The notes beneath the pieces are model-generated. The model saw only the letters and a program-made list of their open reading frames with translations. It was not told where the DNA came from and ran no database searches. A stretch of 14,228 bases of DNA from G039029935 sp039029935 (lineage in GTDB: Bacteria > Chloroflexota > Anaerolineae > Caldilineales > Caldilineaceae), in contig JBCCFC010000195.1 of the NCBI GenBank assembly GCA_039029935.1, forward strand, positions 1 to 14,228, written 5' to 3'. Positions within the stretch are counted from its first letter, which is position 1. Each line of letters opens with the position of its first letter. Made by a program: the position numbers and the translations under genes. Below are positions 6,236 to 13,990 of this stretch, piece after piece.

Positions 6236-7123
6236 ATGAACACAGCAGTACCAACAAGCAACTTATCTCCAGAACAACAACAGCAGTATCAGGAACAGGG
6301 CTATCTCGTCGTGTCGGGACTTTTCTTCGATGCTGAGGTCGAATTTTTCAAAAAGCACTATGAGGCCATGCGCCTGCGAGAAGTCACGCCTCAGAATGCG
6401 GCCAATCAATCGCTGAACAATGCACTCAGTGATGCCTCCTTCCAAACCCATGATCCGCTCTTGACCTATCCACGATTGATGCAGCCACACTATCGCGATG
6501 ATGCCAGCCTTCGATGGCTCTTGGATGCACGTATCAATGGCTGTCTGACGGCATTGCTGGGGCGTGAACCTTATGCTGTGCAGACCATGTTCTACTTCAA
6601 ACCACCAGGTGCGCGTGGTCAGGCACTCCACCAAGACCAATTCTATCTGCGTGTCCAGCCGGGAACCTGTATGGCCGCATGGATGGCGGTGGATGATTGC
6701 GATGAGAACAATGGCTGTCTGCGTGTTGTCCCCGGTAGTCATACATGGCCTGTGCTGTGTACGGTCGAAGCAGACACCGATCAGAGCTTCACGGATGTAA
6801 CGGTTGATCTGCCAGCGGGTCAAGATGCCGTGCCTGTGATCATGAACGCTGGTGACGTTCTCTTTTTTAACGGTCAACTGGTGCATGGCAGTCTGCCCAA
6901 CAAAACGAGCGACCATTTCCGACGTGCGCTCATCGGTCACTACATCGTGGGTGAGGCCGAAAAAGTGTACAAGTGGTATCATCCGGCACTACATATGGAT
7001 GGCAGTGAGGTGAAGTTGGGGACCAGTGAGGTTGGTGGTACTTGTGGTACGTGGAAAAATCAGGATGGCTCTTCTAGCTTGGAACTTCAGATGGAAATGG
7101 TTGACCGGAGCATTTTTGGTTAA
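6236..7123 (+). CDS. Phytanoyl-CoA dioxygenase (PhyH) family Fe(II)/2-oxoglutarate oxygenase
   Basis: A 295-residue soluble enzyme of the PhyH family. These enzymes use a double-stranded beta-helix fold to couple 2-oxoglutarate decarboxylation to hydroxylation of a small molecule. The iron-binding HxD is H132-Q-D134 (GQALHQDQFYLRVQPG), followed by the usual core strand MAAWMAVDDCDENNGCLRVV and PGSHTWP. The distal iron ligand is H217 (FFNGQLVHGSLPNKTSDHFRR), and R229 or R230 is the probable 2-oxoglutarate-binding Arg. AGGAGA at 6219-6224 supports the start. Substrate cannot be told: family members act on fatty acyl-CoAs, ectoine, mercury-free natural products and sugars. The sugar genes lie beyond an unrelated nuclease gene, so a link to them is only possible. 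The gene is probably monocistronic, ending before the palindrome at 7147. Confidence 0.88.
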   Translation: MNTAVPTSNLSPEQQQQYQEQGYLVVSGLFFDAEVEFFKKHYEAMRLREVTPQNAANQSLNNALSDASFQTHDPLLTYPRLMQPHYRDDASLRWLLDARINGCLTALLGREPYAVQTMFYFKPPGARGQALHQDQFYLRVQPGTCMAAWMAVDDCDENNGCLRVVPGSHTWPVLCTVEADTDQSFTDVTVDLPAGQDAVPVIMNAGDVLFFNGQLVHGSLPNKTSDHFRRALIGHYIVGEAEKVYKWYHPALHMDGSEVKLGTSEVGGTCGTWKNQDGSSSLELQMEMVDRSIFG

Positions 7124-7146
7124 ATGGATGTTTTGATGGTTGCTAG

Positions 7147-7219
7147 ATTGGTCCAATGAATTGATGAATACCATCATTTTTTGAAAAAATGATGGTATTC
7201 ATCAATTCATTGGACCAAT
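7147..7219. repeat. Perfect palindrome with 36-bp arms and a 1-nt centre
   Basis: Bases 7147-7182 are the exact reverse complement of 7184-7219, with one G between them. The arms begin ATTGGTCCAATGAATTGATG and end in a T6/A6 run at the centre. It lies 23 bases after the dioxygenase stop and 52 bases before the DUF1016 start. The T run sits at the tip of the hairpin, not after it, so it is not a classic terminator, though it could block transcription in both directions. Confidence 0.95.
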
Positions 7220-7271
7220 TTGGTAATTTTGATGAGATAAAGAATTTTGTAAGGATTGAAAGACGCTAATC

Positions 7272-8363
7272 ATGGATGATAAACTATCCCTGCAAGAGTC
7301 GGCTGATTACAAGGCTTGGATCATGCAGATAAAAACAAGAATACGTGCCGTACAATTAAAGGCGGCAGTTGCGGTCAATTCCGCACTCATCGAGTTCTAT
7401 TGGGAATTGGGGGCGGATATTGTTGAAAAACAAAAAAATAGTCAATGGGGAAGTGGGTTTCTCAAACAGCTTAGTCAGGACTTGATGACTGAGTTTCCTG
7501 ACATGAAGGGGTTTTCTCATCGTAACCTAAAATATATTCGACAGTGGTATAGGTTTTACAACGAGACTCATCCAATTGGGCAACAGCCTGTTGCCCAATT
7601 GGATGAGTCAATCTTGTCACTAATTACCCAGATTCCTTGGGGACATAATTTGGTTATCATTTCAAAGTGTAAGTCTACTGATGAGGCATTATACTATGTC
7701 AACTATACGCTAACATATGGATGGAGCCGTAGCGTTCTGACGCATCATATTGAGAGTAGACTCTGGGAACGAGAAGGAAAAGCACTTTCTAATTTTTCTG
7801 AATCTCTTCCATTGCCGCAGTCAGATTTGGCACAACAAACACTGAAAGACCCATATGTATTCGATTTTCTGACACTGGCAAAAGAACACAGTGAGCGCGA
7901 CTTAGAACAGGGATTGATTGAACACATTACTCAATTCTTGCTAGAGTTAGGTGCTGGATTTGCTTATGTCGGGAGACAGGTCCCACTGCAAGTGGGGGAT
8001 AGCGAATTCTTTCTTGATTTACTATTTTACCATACACATTTGCATTGTTATGTCGTGATTGAACTCAAAACAGATAAGTTTAAACCAGAATATGCGGGTA
8101 AGTTGAATTTCTATCTGAAGGCAACTGATGAACTGATTAAACGGGAGGGTGATCAGCCAACGATTGGGCTGTTATTGTGTCAAAATCATGATCGGGTGGT
8201 GGCAGAATGGGCGTTAAGTGATATCAATAAACCCATTGGCATCTCTGAATATCAGCTAACGCAGATGCTACCAGATGAGATACAATCAACTTTACCCAGT
8301 ATCGAACAGATTGAAGCCGAACTTAGCCAAGAACTTGGTTTGACAGATGAGTCCACAAAATGA
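7272..8363 (+). CDS. DUF1016 (YhcG-type) PD-(D/E)XK nuclease-domain protein
   Basis: A 363-residue protein. The N-terminal DUF1016_N half (about 12-180) shows VNSALIEFYWELGADIVEKQ, GFSHRNLKYIRQWYRFY and IPWGHNLVIISKCK. The C-terminal PD-(D/E)XK half (about 195-345) shows PYVFDFL, LLELGAGFAYVGRQVPLQVG, FLDLLFYH (D249) and VVIELK (E264, K266), so the catalytic D...ExK is intact. Family members are widespread accessory nuclease-fold proteins, often in defence islands or beside mobile genes, with poorly known function. The ribosome site is distant (AAGGA 7251-7255, 16 bases before ATG). Codons 98-113 are spelled by a perfect palindrome (7565-7609). The stop overlaps the epimerase start as ATGA. 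The gene looks AT-richer than the sugar genes after it, suggesting separate origin. Family assignment is firm; function is not. Confidence 0.9.
   Translation: MDDKLSLQESADYKAWIMQIKTRIRAVQLKAAVAVNSALIEFYWELGADIVEKQKNSQWGSGFLKQLSQDLMTEFPDMKGFSHRNLKYIRQWYRFYNETHPIGQQPVAQLDESILSLITQIPWGHNLVIISKCKSTDEALYYVNYTLTYGWSRSVLTHHIESRLWEREGKALSNFSESLPLPQSDLAQQTLKDPYVFDFLTLAKEHSERDLEQGLIEHITQFLLELGAGFAYVGRQVPLQVGDSEFFLDLLFYHTHLHCYVVIELKTDKFKPEYAGKLNFYLKATDELIKREGDQPTIGLLLCQNHDRVVAEWALSDINKPIGISEYQLTQMLPDEIQSTLPSIEQIEAELSQELGLTDESTK
7565..7609. repeat. Perfect 45-nt palindrome inside the DUF1016 reading frame
   Basis: Bases 7565-7586 are the exact reverse complement of 7588-7609 around a single C. The arms start GACTCATCCAATTGGGCAAC. 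The length, 45 bases, is 15 codons, so the element keeps the frame and encodes THPIGQQPVAQLDE between the RQWYRFY block and the IPWGHN block. It lies in a variable linker of the family. Confidence 0.95.
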
Positions 8364-9352
8364 GCTATTTAGATTTTTACCATAACCAACATGTCCTCAT
8401 CACGGGTGGGCTTGGCTTCATTGGATCGAATCTAGCACGTCGTCTTGTGGATATTGGTGCCCAAGTTACGTTGGTTGACTCGATGGTTCCTGACTATGGC
8501 GGGAATCGTTTCAATGTGTATGGATATGAAGACCGACTGCACATCAATATTGCCGATGTACGTGATCCATACTCAATGAATGCGCTCGTTCAGGGGCAGG
8601 ATGTCATCTTTAACTTGGCAGGGCAGGTAAGCCACATCGACTCGATGACAGATCCCTTTTCGGACCTGGAAATCAATGCGCGCAGCCAGCTTTCTTTGTT
8701 GGAAGCCTGTCGTCACAACAATCCCGAAGTCAAGATTGTCTATGCAGGGACACGCCAGCAATATGGTAAACCACAATATTTACCGCTCGACGAGAACCAT
8801 GTGCAAAGCCCCACCGACATCAATGGCGTCAACAAGTTGGCGGGGGAGTGGTATCACATCGTCTATCACAACGCCTATGATTTGCGCACGACTTCCCTAC
8901 GCATGACCAATACCTATGGGCCGCGTCAGCTACTCAAACACAGTCGCCAAGGGTTTATTGGCTGGTTTGTACGTCTGGCTGTGCAGGGCAAGGAGATTCA
9001 GCTTTATGGCGATGGACAGCAGCGACGAGATATGTGTTATGTCGATGATGCCGTCGATGCATTTTTGCGTGCGGGGGCGACCGATGACACCAATGGACAA
9101 GTCTATAATTTGGGGGGATTGGCCCCTGTCAGCCTCTATGATCTGTCTCGGATGCTTGTGGACATAGCCGGATGGGGCAGTGTACGTCTTGTGCCTTGGC
9201 CGGAGGAGCGCAAACGTATAGATATCGGAGATGTATACTCTAGCTATGCGCGTATTGAGGCAGCATTGGGTTGGCAACCGACGACGCCATTACGTGATGG
9301 GCTGACAAAGATGATAAACTATTATCAACAATATGGCGACTATTATTGGTAA
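8360..9352 (+). CDS. NAD-dependent sugar epimerase/dehydratase (extended SDR)
   Basis: A 330-residue cytoplasmic enzyme with an N-terminal Rossmann fold (VLITGGLGFIGSNLARRL; GGLGFIG at 16-22), an acidic VTLVDS strand end that selects NAD, and the IADVRDPYSM and NLAGQVSHIDSM segments of nucleotide-sugar epimerases. Later blocks are RMTNTYGPRQLLKHSRQGFI, QLYGDGQQRRDMCYVDD and ALGWQPTTPLRDGL. The usual catalytic YxxxK reads NGVNK, with N155 in place of Tyr and K159 kept. I recall a subfamily from glycan loci sharing a DxNGxxKxAGE motif, so this is probably not simple decay. The product is expected to be a modified nucleotide sugar. The start is set by the ATGA overlap with the upstream nuclease gene; the ribosome site is weak, so coupling is possible. 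Works plausibly with the aminotransferase 123 bases downstream. The exact substrate is unknown. Confidence 0.88.
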   Translation: MSYLDFYHNQHVLITGGLGFIGSNLARRLVDIGAQVTLVDSMVPDYGGNRFNVYGYEDRLHINIADVRDPYSMNALVQGQDVIFNLAGQVSHIDSMTDPFSDLEINARSQLSLLEACRHNNPEVKIVYAGTRQQYGKPQYLPLDENHVQSPTDINGVNKLAGEWYHIVYHNAYDLRTTSLRMTNTYGPRQLLKHSRQGFIGWFVRLAVQGKEIQLYGDGQQRRDMCYVDDAVDAFLRAGATDDTNGQVYNLGGLAPVSLYDLSRMLVDIAGWGSVRLVPWPEERKRIDIGDVYSSYARIEAALGWQPTTPLRDGLTKMINYYQQYGDYYW

Positions 9353-9379
9353 ATTTCGGTATCCAATAGATGAGGTAAG

Positions 9380-9443
9380 ACCTTCGGGAGGTGACGACAC
9401 ATGCTTTGGCAATGCTAATCACTCTTCGTCACCTCGCGAAGGT
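9380..9443 (+). promoter_or_regulatory. Stem-loop made of two ACCT-N5-AGGT palindromes
   Basis: Arms 9380-9397 and 9426-9443 pair over 18 bases with a single G-G mismatch, around a 28-base loop. Each arm also contains its own small palindrome: ACCTTCGGGAGGT at 9380-9392 and ACCTCGCGAAGGT at 9431-9443. The region could fold as one long stem or two short ones, or be a pair of binding sites. It fills the gap between the epimerase and aminotransferase genes; no T-tract follows. Confidence 0.55.
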
Positions 9444-9475
9444 TATGTTACGCTTGCAGGGTAGTAAATCAAAAC

Positions 9476-10624
9476 ATGACATCAACGACAATACCATTCA
9501 ACAATCTACATGCGCCCTATGCGGCCATCAAAACAGAAATTGATGAGGCCGTGCATCGCGTTCTTGACAGCGGCTGGTATATTCTGGGTAAAGAGGTCGC
9601 CGCCTTTGAGGATGAGTTTGCAGCCTATACACAAACGGTGGGCTGTGTCGGCGTCAATTCGGGGACGGATGCACTCCAACTGGCATTGATGGCACTGGAC
9701 ATTGGGCATGGCGATGAGGTCGTAACAGTCTCGCATACAGCGACGGCAACGGTGGCGGCAATTAAGCTGGCAGGGGCAACGCCTGTGCTGGTGGACATTG
9801 ACCTTGACACCTATACCATGCTGCCAGATACACTGGCGGAAGCGATTACTGAACGTACCAAAGCCATCATCCCTGTGCATCTCTACGGTCATCCGGCTGA
9901 TATGGATGCGATTTTGGAGATCGCACAGCGACACAATCTTGCCGTGATTGAGGACTGTGCACAGGCACATGGCGCAACCTACAATGGACAACAAATTGGG
10001 TCAATGGGCGATATCGCTTGTTTTTCTTTTTACCCAACCAAGAATTTGGGTGCATTGGGTGATGGTGGTGCAGTGGTCAGCCGTCATGCGCATTTGGTGG
10101 CTCGGGTGCGTCATCTGCGCGAGTATGGCTGGACACCACAGAGCCGCTATATTTCGCAGGAAGATGGCATGAACAGCCGGTTGGATGAGATGCAAGCGGC
10201 AATTTTGCGCGTGAAGTTGCGCCACCTTGATGCATGGAATGAGAGACGTCGAGACTTGGCAGCGACCTATGCGCAGCATTTAGCCGAACTGACTGCATCA
10301 GGCACATTAATGAAGCCGATTGAGAAATCCGGTTGTACCCATGTCTATCATTTGTATGTTGTTCAACTGCCAGCTACGGATATGATGCGTGACGAATTTC
10401 AAGCGGCTCTCCGTTCACAAGGGATTGGAACAGGTATCCATTATCCTACACCTGTACATTTGCAACCTGCGTATCAGACTGACACAGTTGTCTGTCATTC
10501 AATGATGAATACAGAAACCATCATGTCCCGCATTGTCTCACTGCCCATGTTCCCACAACTTACAGTTGAGCAGATACAAAGGGCTGCTACGGCTATCAAC
10601 ACGCTACTCACACAGGAATCGTAG
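9476..10624 (+). CDS. DegT/DnrJ/EryC1/StrS-family PLP-dependent sugar aminotransferase
   Basis: A 382-residue fold-type I aminotransferase that would transfer an amino group, normally from glutamate, to a keto-sugar nucleotide. Visible family marks are IPFNNLHAPYAAIKTEIDEA and VLDSGWYILGKEVAAFEDEF at the N-terminus, GVNSGTDALQLALMAL (phosphate contact), VIEDCAQAHGATYNGQQIGS (Asp contacting the PLP ring) and the PLP-binding lysine K189 in CFSFYPTKNLGALGDGGA. The C-terminal part has GIGTGIHYPTPVHLQPAY and LPMFPQLTVEQ. Length matches the 370-400 residues of the family and all key residues are kept. The ribosome site before ATG 9476 is weak. It is followed after eight bases by the DUF2079 gene, so those two are cotranscribed. 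With the epimerase it suggests amino-sugar synthesis for a surface glycan; the sugar is unknown. Confidence 0.93.
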   Translation: MTSTTIPFNNLHAPYAAIKTEIDEAVHRVLDSGWYILGKEVAAFEDEFAAYTQTVGCVGVNSGTDALQLALMALDIGHGDEVVTVSHTATATVAAIKLAGATPVLVDIDLDTYTMLPDTLAEAITERTKAIIPVHLYGHPADMDAILEIAQRHNLAVIEDCAQAHGATYNGQQIGSMGDIACFSFYPTKNLGALGDGGAVVSRHAHLVARVRHLREYGWTPQSRYISQEDGMNSRLDEMQAAILRVKLRHLDAWNERRRDLAATYAQHLAELTASGTLMKPIEKSGCTHVYHLYVVQLPATDMMRDEFQAALRSQGIGTGIHYPTPVHLQPAYQTDTVVCHSMMNTETIMSRIVSLPMFPQLTVEQIQRAATAINTLLTQES

Positions 10625-10632
10625 ACCCAGCT

Positions 10633-13569
10633 ATGACGCAATCGTTCACAAAATCGTTCTCAGGATGGCAATCCCGCTGGTTTAGCTATCGGGGCTTTGG
10701 CCGCATTTTATACACGATTTTCTCTGACCCATATCAACTGGTCCTCTTTGCGTTTATCTTTATCTACTGCCGCATCTTTACGCAATTAGCCATCGGTCAG
10801 CATTTAGGGATGCGTACCCATAAAGCGGATTTGGGGCAAATTGATCAAGCCATTTGGAACAGCAGCCGTGGGCGCTGGCTGGAGATGACCGACAATGGGT
10901 TTATCGCCACACGTCTGACCGACCATGTGGAACCGATTTTGGCACTCATCAGCCCCATCTATTGGATCTGGGATGATGTACAGGCGATATTGACACTCCA
11001 AGTCGTGGTGGTTGGCGTGGCAGCATGGTTTGTCTATGACATTGCACAGGACCGTTTTTCACAGTTACTCACCGCCAGAGAGCAAGAACAAATTTGGGAA
11101 GTTGAGCCATTACGACGGTTGACGCGCCCGATGGCATTGGCACTAGCAGCCGCCTACTTGCTTGCGCCTCAACTGCAATCAGCCATCTTAACCGAATTTC
11201 ACGCGATTCCCCTTGCTGTCCCGCTAATTTTATGGGCGTTTTGGGCAACCGAAATGCAACGTTGGCGGCAGGTCATTCTTGCCATCTTATTGGTTGCAAG
11301 TGTTAAAGAAGAAGCCGCATTGCTGGCGGCGGGGTTAGGGGTATGGGCATTGTGGCGGCTCGAAATTCGTTTCTGGCGACCACGGCGACTATCGGGCTAT
11401 TCAGTGCTGGGTGCGCTGTCTGACATGATCCACCACCCCAAACCATCCCTATCGCTATTCCTCATCACACTGGTCTGCGCAGGCTGGTTTTGGACGACCA
11501 CCTTTGTGATTGTGCCGCTCAATGCAGAAACCGTTTATGGCGAGGCAGAAAGTTCCTATTTCCAGCGTTATGGTGCGTTGGGGGATTCGCCAATGGACAT
11601 CTTTAAGAGCTTTTTTGTCCAACCGGAGCTAGTCTTGCAGATTGCCACCGAGCCAGCACGGTTTGCTTATCTCCGTAATCTCCTGTGGACCTTTGGCTTT
11701 TTGTCATTGCTTGCACCCGAAATTTTACTACTGGCTTTGCCTGTACTGCTTGCCAATTTACTTAGTGCCTATCCCGCACAATACTACGGCGAATTTCACT
11801 ACAGCGCACCACTCATCGCCTATGTCGCTGTCAGCAGTGCCTTTGGCATGGCGCGCCTATGGGGTTGGATTGCGCGCCGCTTTAACCAAACCGCCAGCAG
11901 CTTTCAATATATGCCCACCGCCAGTGGCGTTGCCATGAATCTTGTAGCCTTTTGGCGCAATTCACGCAACACCATGCGCCCCATCAGCGCGGGTCTCCTT
12001 ATTTTGTGGGTCATGATCTGGTCACTTTCGCTCTATCAACAGGATGGACGCGGGCCACGAGCTGGACGACATGACCCAACGCCCTATAGTGAACACCATC
12101 AGCAACTCTATCGTTTTGTGGACCAAATTCCGACGGATGCCGCTGTCACCGCCACCGCTGCCGTTCACCCCCATGTCAGCCATCGCCGTCATGTCTACCA
12201 ATTCCCCATTGGTATCTCGACCAGCCGTATTCCAGAGGATATGCTTGACCTATTTCGCCCTGCGGATTGGGCTTTGTTGGATGTGACAACGGCAACCGAT
12301 ATGGCACCAGGCGATGTCAAGGTGCTGGTAGAGCAGATGCTGGCGGGTGACTGGGGTGTTGTTGACGCGGCAGATGGCTTTTTGTTGATGCGCAAGGGAT
12401 CGGCACAAAAGGGTGTCCCCAATGCCTTTTTCGACTTTGCCCGTGCGACAAACCAAGATTGGCGCTCGATGTCGATTGTCCCGCCACAGCCGATGGACGA
12501 CAATGGCAACATCCTGCTTCAGTTTGTTGGTGTACGTGTTGAGGATTGGGCGCGCTGGCGGCAAACCCAAATTGTGAGCTTTTGGCGTCCAGGTGTTCAG
12601 CTACCAGACGCGACAGCACCGCAATATCCGTTCCTTGAAGTGCGTTCCCCCTCAAGTGAACCCATTTGGCGACTCTATGACATTCTTCCCCCAGCCTTGC
12701 TCTGGTATCCACCAGACCGATGGCAACCCGGCGAGATAATCCGCATCACCAGTTTGCCCCTCTATCTGCCAAAAAAATGGGGTGTGGCGGCGAGTACGGG
12801 GACACAGTGGCAACTTGCCAGCGTTTATCAGCGCGCAGAGCAGCGGATTACCCAACAGTCGCCAAGGGATGAGTTGGTGCAGCTCTCACACCATGCCTTT
12901 GTCGGCGAAATTGATGGGCGCACAATGACAGCGATTCCGCATACGCAAACACAGCAAATCACAGCCATGTTTCGTCCACCCCCACCGGAAGAGATTACAA
13001 CGTATCCCAGTGGAGGCGAGTCTAATAATGAACAGCCAAGTGAGACACAACCTGATGAGACACAACCCGATAGTCAGCCAATCAGCGTCCATGCATGGTT
13101 AGAAACTGGCACAGCAAGCAACCTCAATCACTTTCTCCCTGGGATGCCTGTTGATGTGTGGCTACAGTGGCATGGTACGCAAAACTGGCCGCGGCATATG
13201 GATGTATTTGTGCATTTACGTCAACAGAGCGACAACTATGCGCAGAATGATGGTGTGCCTCGTTTTTTCGTGGCCTATAATGCGGATCAGGTGTTGGCGC
13301 GGCAGGGATATACAGATGATTGGCGTCAGTTGGTGATACCGATTGAAAATGATGTTACGGCAATGGGTGAAGAACCCATGACGCTTGATGTGTTTGTAGG
13401 GTTGTATGACCGGACAACGGGGCAAAGGGCTGATGTACTGGATGGTAGTGGACAACCCGTTGGCAATGAGTTATTGTTAGGTACGATTGTGGTAGACCCA
13501 GTGCATGTCGCTGACCAAACGTGTGCGTTGATTCCAGTGACTTGCGCGTCGCAGACTGTAAAATATTAA
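10633..13569 (+). CDS. DUF2079 polytopic membrane protein, GT-C-like, with large C-terminal extension
   Basis: A 978-residue protein. Residues about 35-470 hold roughly nine to eleven hydrophobic helices (for example QLVLFAFIFIYCRIF, LTLQVVVVGVAAWFV, AGLLILWVMIWSLSLY) and match DUF2079: an early THKADLGQIDQAIWNSSRG loop with acidic residues between helices, then TDHVEPILALISPIYW and LTEFHAIPLAVPLILWAFW. This layout is that of GT-C glycosyltransferases that use lipid-linked sugars. The last 500 residues are soluble and probably extracellular, rich in Trp and Pro, with a TQPDETQPDSQP linker near 803 and a beta-rich end (DVWLQWHGTQNWPRHMDVFV). AGGAA in the end of the preceding gene may serve as ribosome site. 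Its role with the aminotransferase and epimerase is inferred to be glycan assembly at the membrane. No T-tract terminator follows; the convergent toxin gene ends 28 bases later. Confidence 0.85.
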   Translation: MTQSFTKSFSGWQSRWFSYRGFGRILYTIFSDPYQLVLFAFIFIYCRIFTQLAIGQHLGMRTHKADLGQIDQAIWNSSRGRWLEMTDNGFIATRLTDHVEPILALISPIYWIWDDVQAILTLQVVVVGVAAWFVYDIAQDRFSQLLTAREQEQIWEVEPLRRLTRPMALALAAAYLLAPQLQSAILTEFHAIPLAVPLILWAFWATEMQRWRQVILAILLVASVKEEAALLAAGLGVWALWRLEIRFWRPRRLSGYSVLGALSDMIHHPKPSLSLFLITLVCAGWFWTTTFVIVPLNAETVYGEAESSYFQRYGALGDSPMDIFKSFFVQPELVLQIATEPARFAYLRNLLWTFGFLSLLAPEILLLALPVLLANLLSAYPAQYYGEFHYSAPLIAYVAVSSAFGMARLWGWIARRFNQTASSFQYMPTASGVAMNLVAFWRNSRNTMRPISAGLLILWVMIWSLSLYQQDGRGPRAGRHDPTPYSEHHQQLYRFVDQIPTDAAVTATAAVHPHVSHRRHVYQFPIGISTSRIPEDMLDLFRPADWALLDVTTATDMAPGDVKVLVEQMLAGDWGVVDAADGFLLMRKGSAQKGVPNAFFDFARATNQDWRSMSIVPPQPMDDNGNILLQFVGVRVEDWARWRQTQIVSFWRPGVQLPDATAPQYPFLEVRSPSSEPIWRLYDILPPALLWYPPDRWQPGEIIRITSLPLYLPKKWGVAASTGTQWQLASVYQRAEQRITQQSPRDELVQLSHHAFVGEIDGRTMTAIPHTQTQQITAMFRPPPPEEITTYPSGGESNNEQPSETQPDETQPDSQPISVHAWLETGTASNLNHFLPGMPVDVWLQWHGTQNWPRHMDVFVHLRQQSDNYAQNDGVPRFFVAYNADQVLARQGYTDDWRQLVIPIENDVTAMGEEPMTLDVFVGLYDRTTGQRADVLDGSGQPVGNELLLGTIVVDPVHVADQTCALIPVTCASQTVKY

Positions 13570-13597
13570 AGAATAAAAGTTTTTAAATATTAAAAGC

Positions 13598-13990
13598 CTA
13601 TTCAAGCCAATCTTCCAACACCAACCCATCAATCTGGCTAAAGTGTTTGGTGTTATGAGTCACCAGAATCGCATCATTTGCAATAGCAATTGATGCAATC
13701 AGTAAATCCATTTCGCCAGTCGGTTTGCCTTTTCGTCGTAAATCAAGTCGTATACAGCTATAGCTGTCAGCACTCGCTTGATCAAAATCGACAATGTTGA
13801 CAGTTTGCAAAAATTCCTCTAACCGTTGTAAATTGGCTGTTGTTCTTGCCGAAGCCCTTGCACCGTATCGTAGCTCCGCAATCACCAACGTACTGACTGC
13901 GACATGTGGTAGATGTGTATCTATTTTGTCTGCGATATCTTGATCACCGTTGAGAAAAGCAATGACTATATTTGTATCAAGATGTCGTAT
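13598..13990 (-). CDS. vapC: VapC-type PIN-domain toxin with ATA at the expected start
   Basis: A 130-residue PIN-domain ribonuclease, the toxin of a type II toxin-antitoxin pair. Read from 13990 it begins (ATA)RHLDTNIVIAFLNGDQDI, a typical VapC start with D5 in LDTN. E39 (VIAELRYGA), D95 (GEMDLLIASIAIAND) and the THNTKHFSQIDGL block (N113) complete the metal site and C-terminus. A strong GGGAGG (14006-14001) stands ten bases before this codon, and the codon overlaps the antitoxin stop as TAATA, where TAATG would be usual. The ATG has therefore probably become ATA. The first conventional codon is TTG 13888, which would remove D5. The toxin may be silent or made poorly. The rest of the frame is intact and full length. 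It is convergent with the DUF2079 gene. Confidence 0.8.
   Translation of the reverse strand: MRHLDTNIVIAFLNGDQDIADKIDTHLPHVAVSTLVIAELRYGARASARTTANLQRLEEFLQTVNIVDFDQASADSYSCIRLDLRRKGKPTGEMDLLIASIAIANDAILVTHNTKHFSQIDGLVLEDWLE

Noticed and set aside
6263..6982. Minus-strand frame of 239 codons opposite the dioxygenase
   Set aside because: It lies wholly antisense to a gene with complete catalytic motifs and shows no family resemblance.
7147..7219. Classic Rho-independent terminator of the dioxygenase gene
   Set aside because: The T run is at the hairpin tip, and no U-tract follows the right arm.
13581..13595. Bidirectional terminator between the DUF2079 and toxin genes
   Set aside because: The only stem is six A/T pairs (TTTTAA-ATA-TTAAAA), too weak to support the call.
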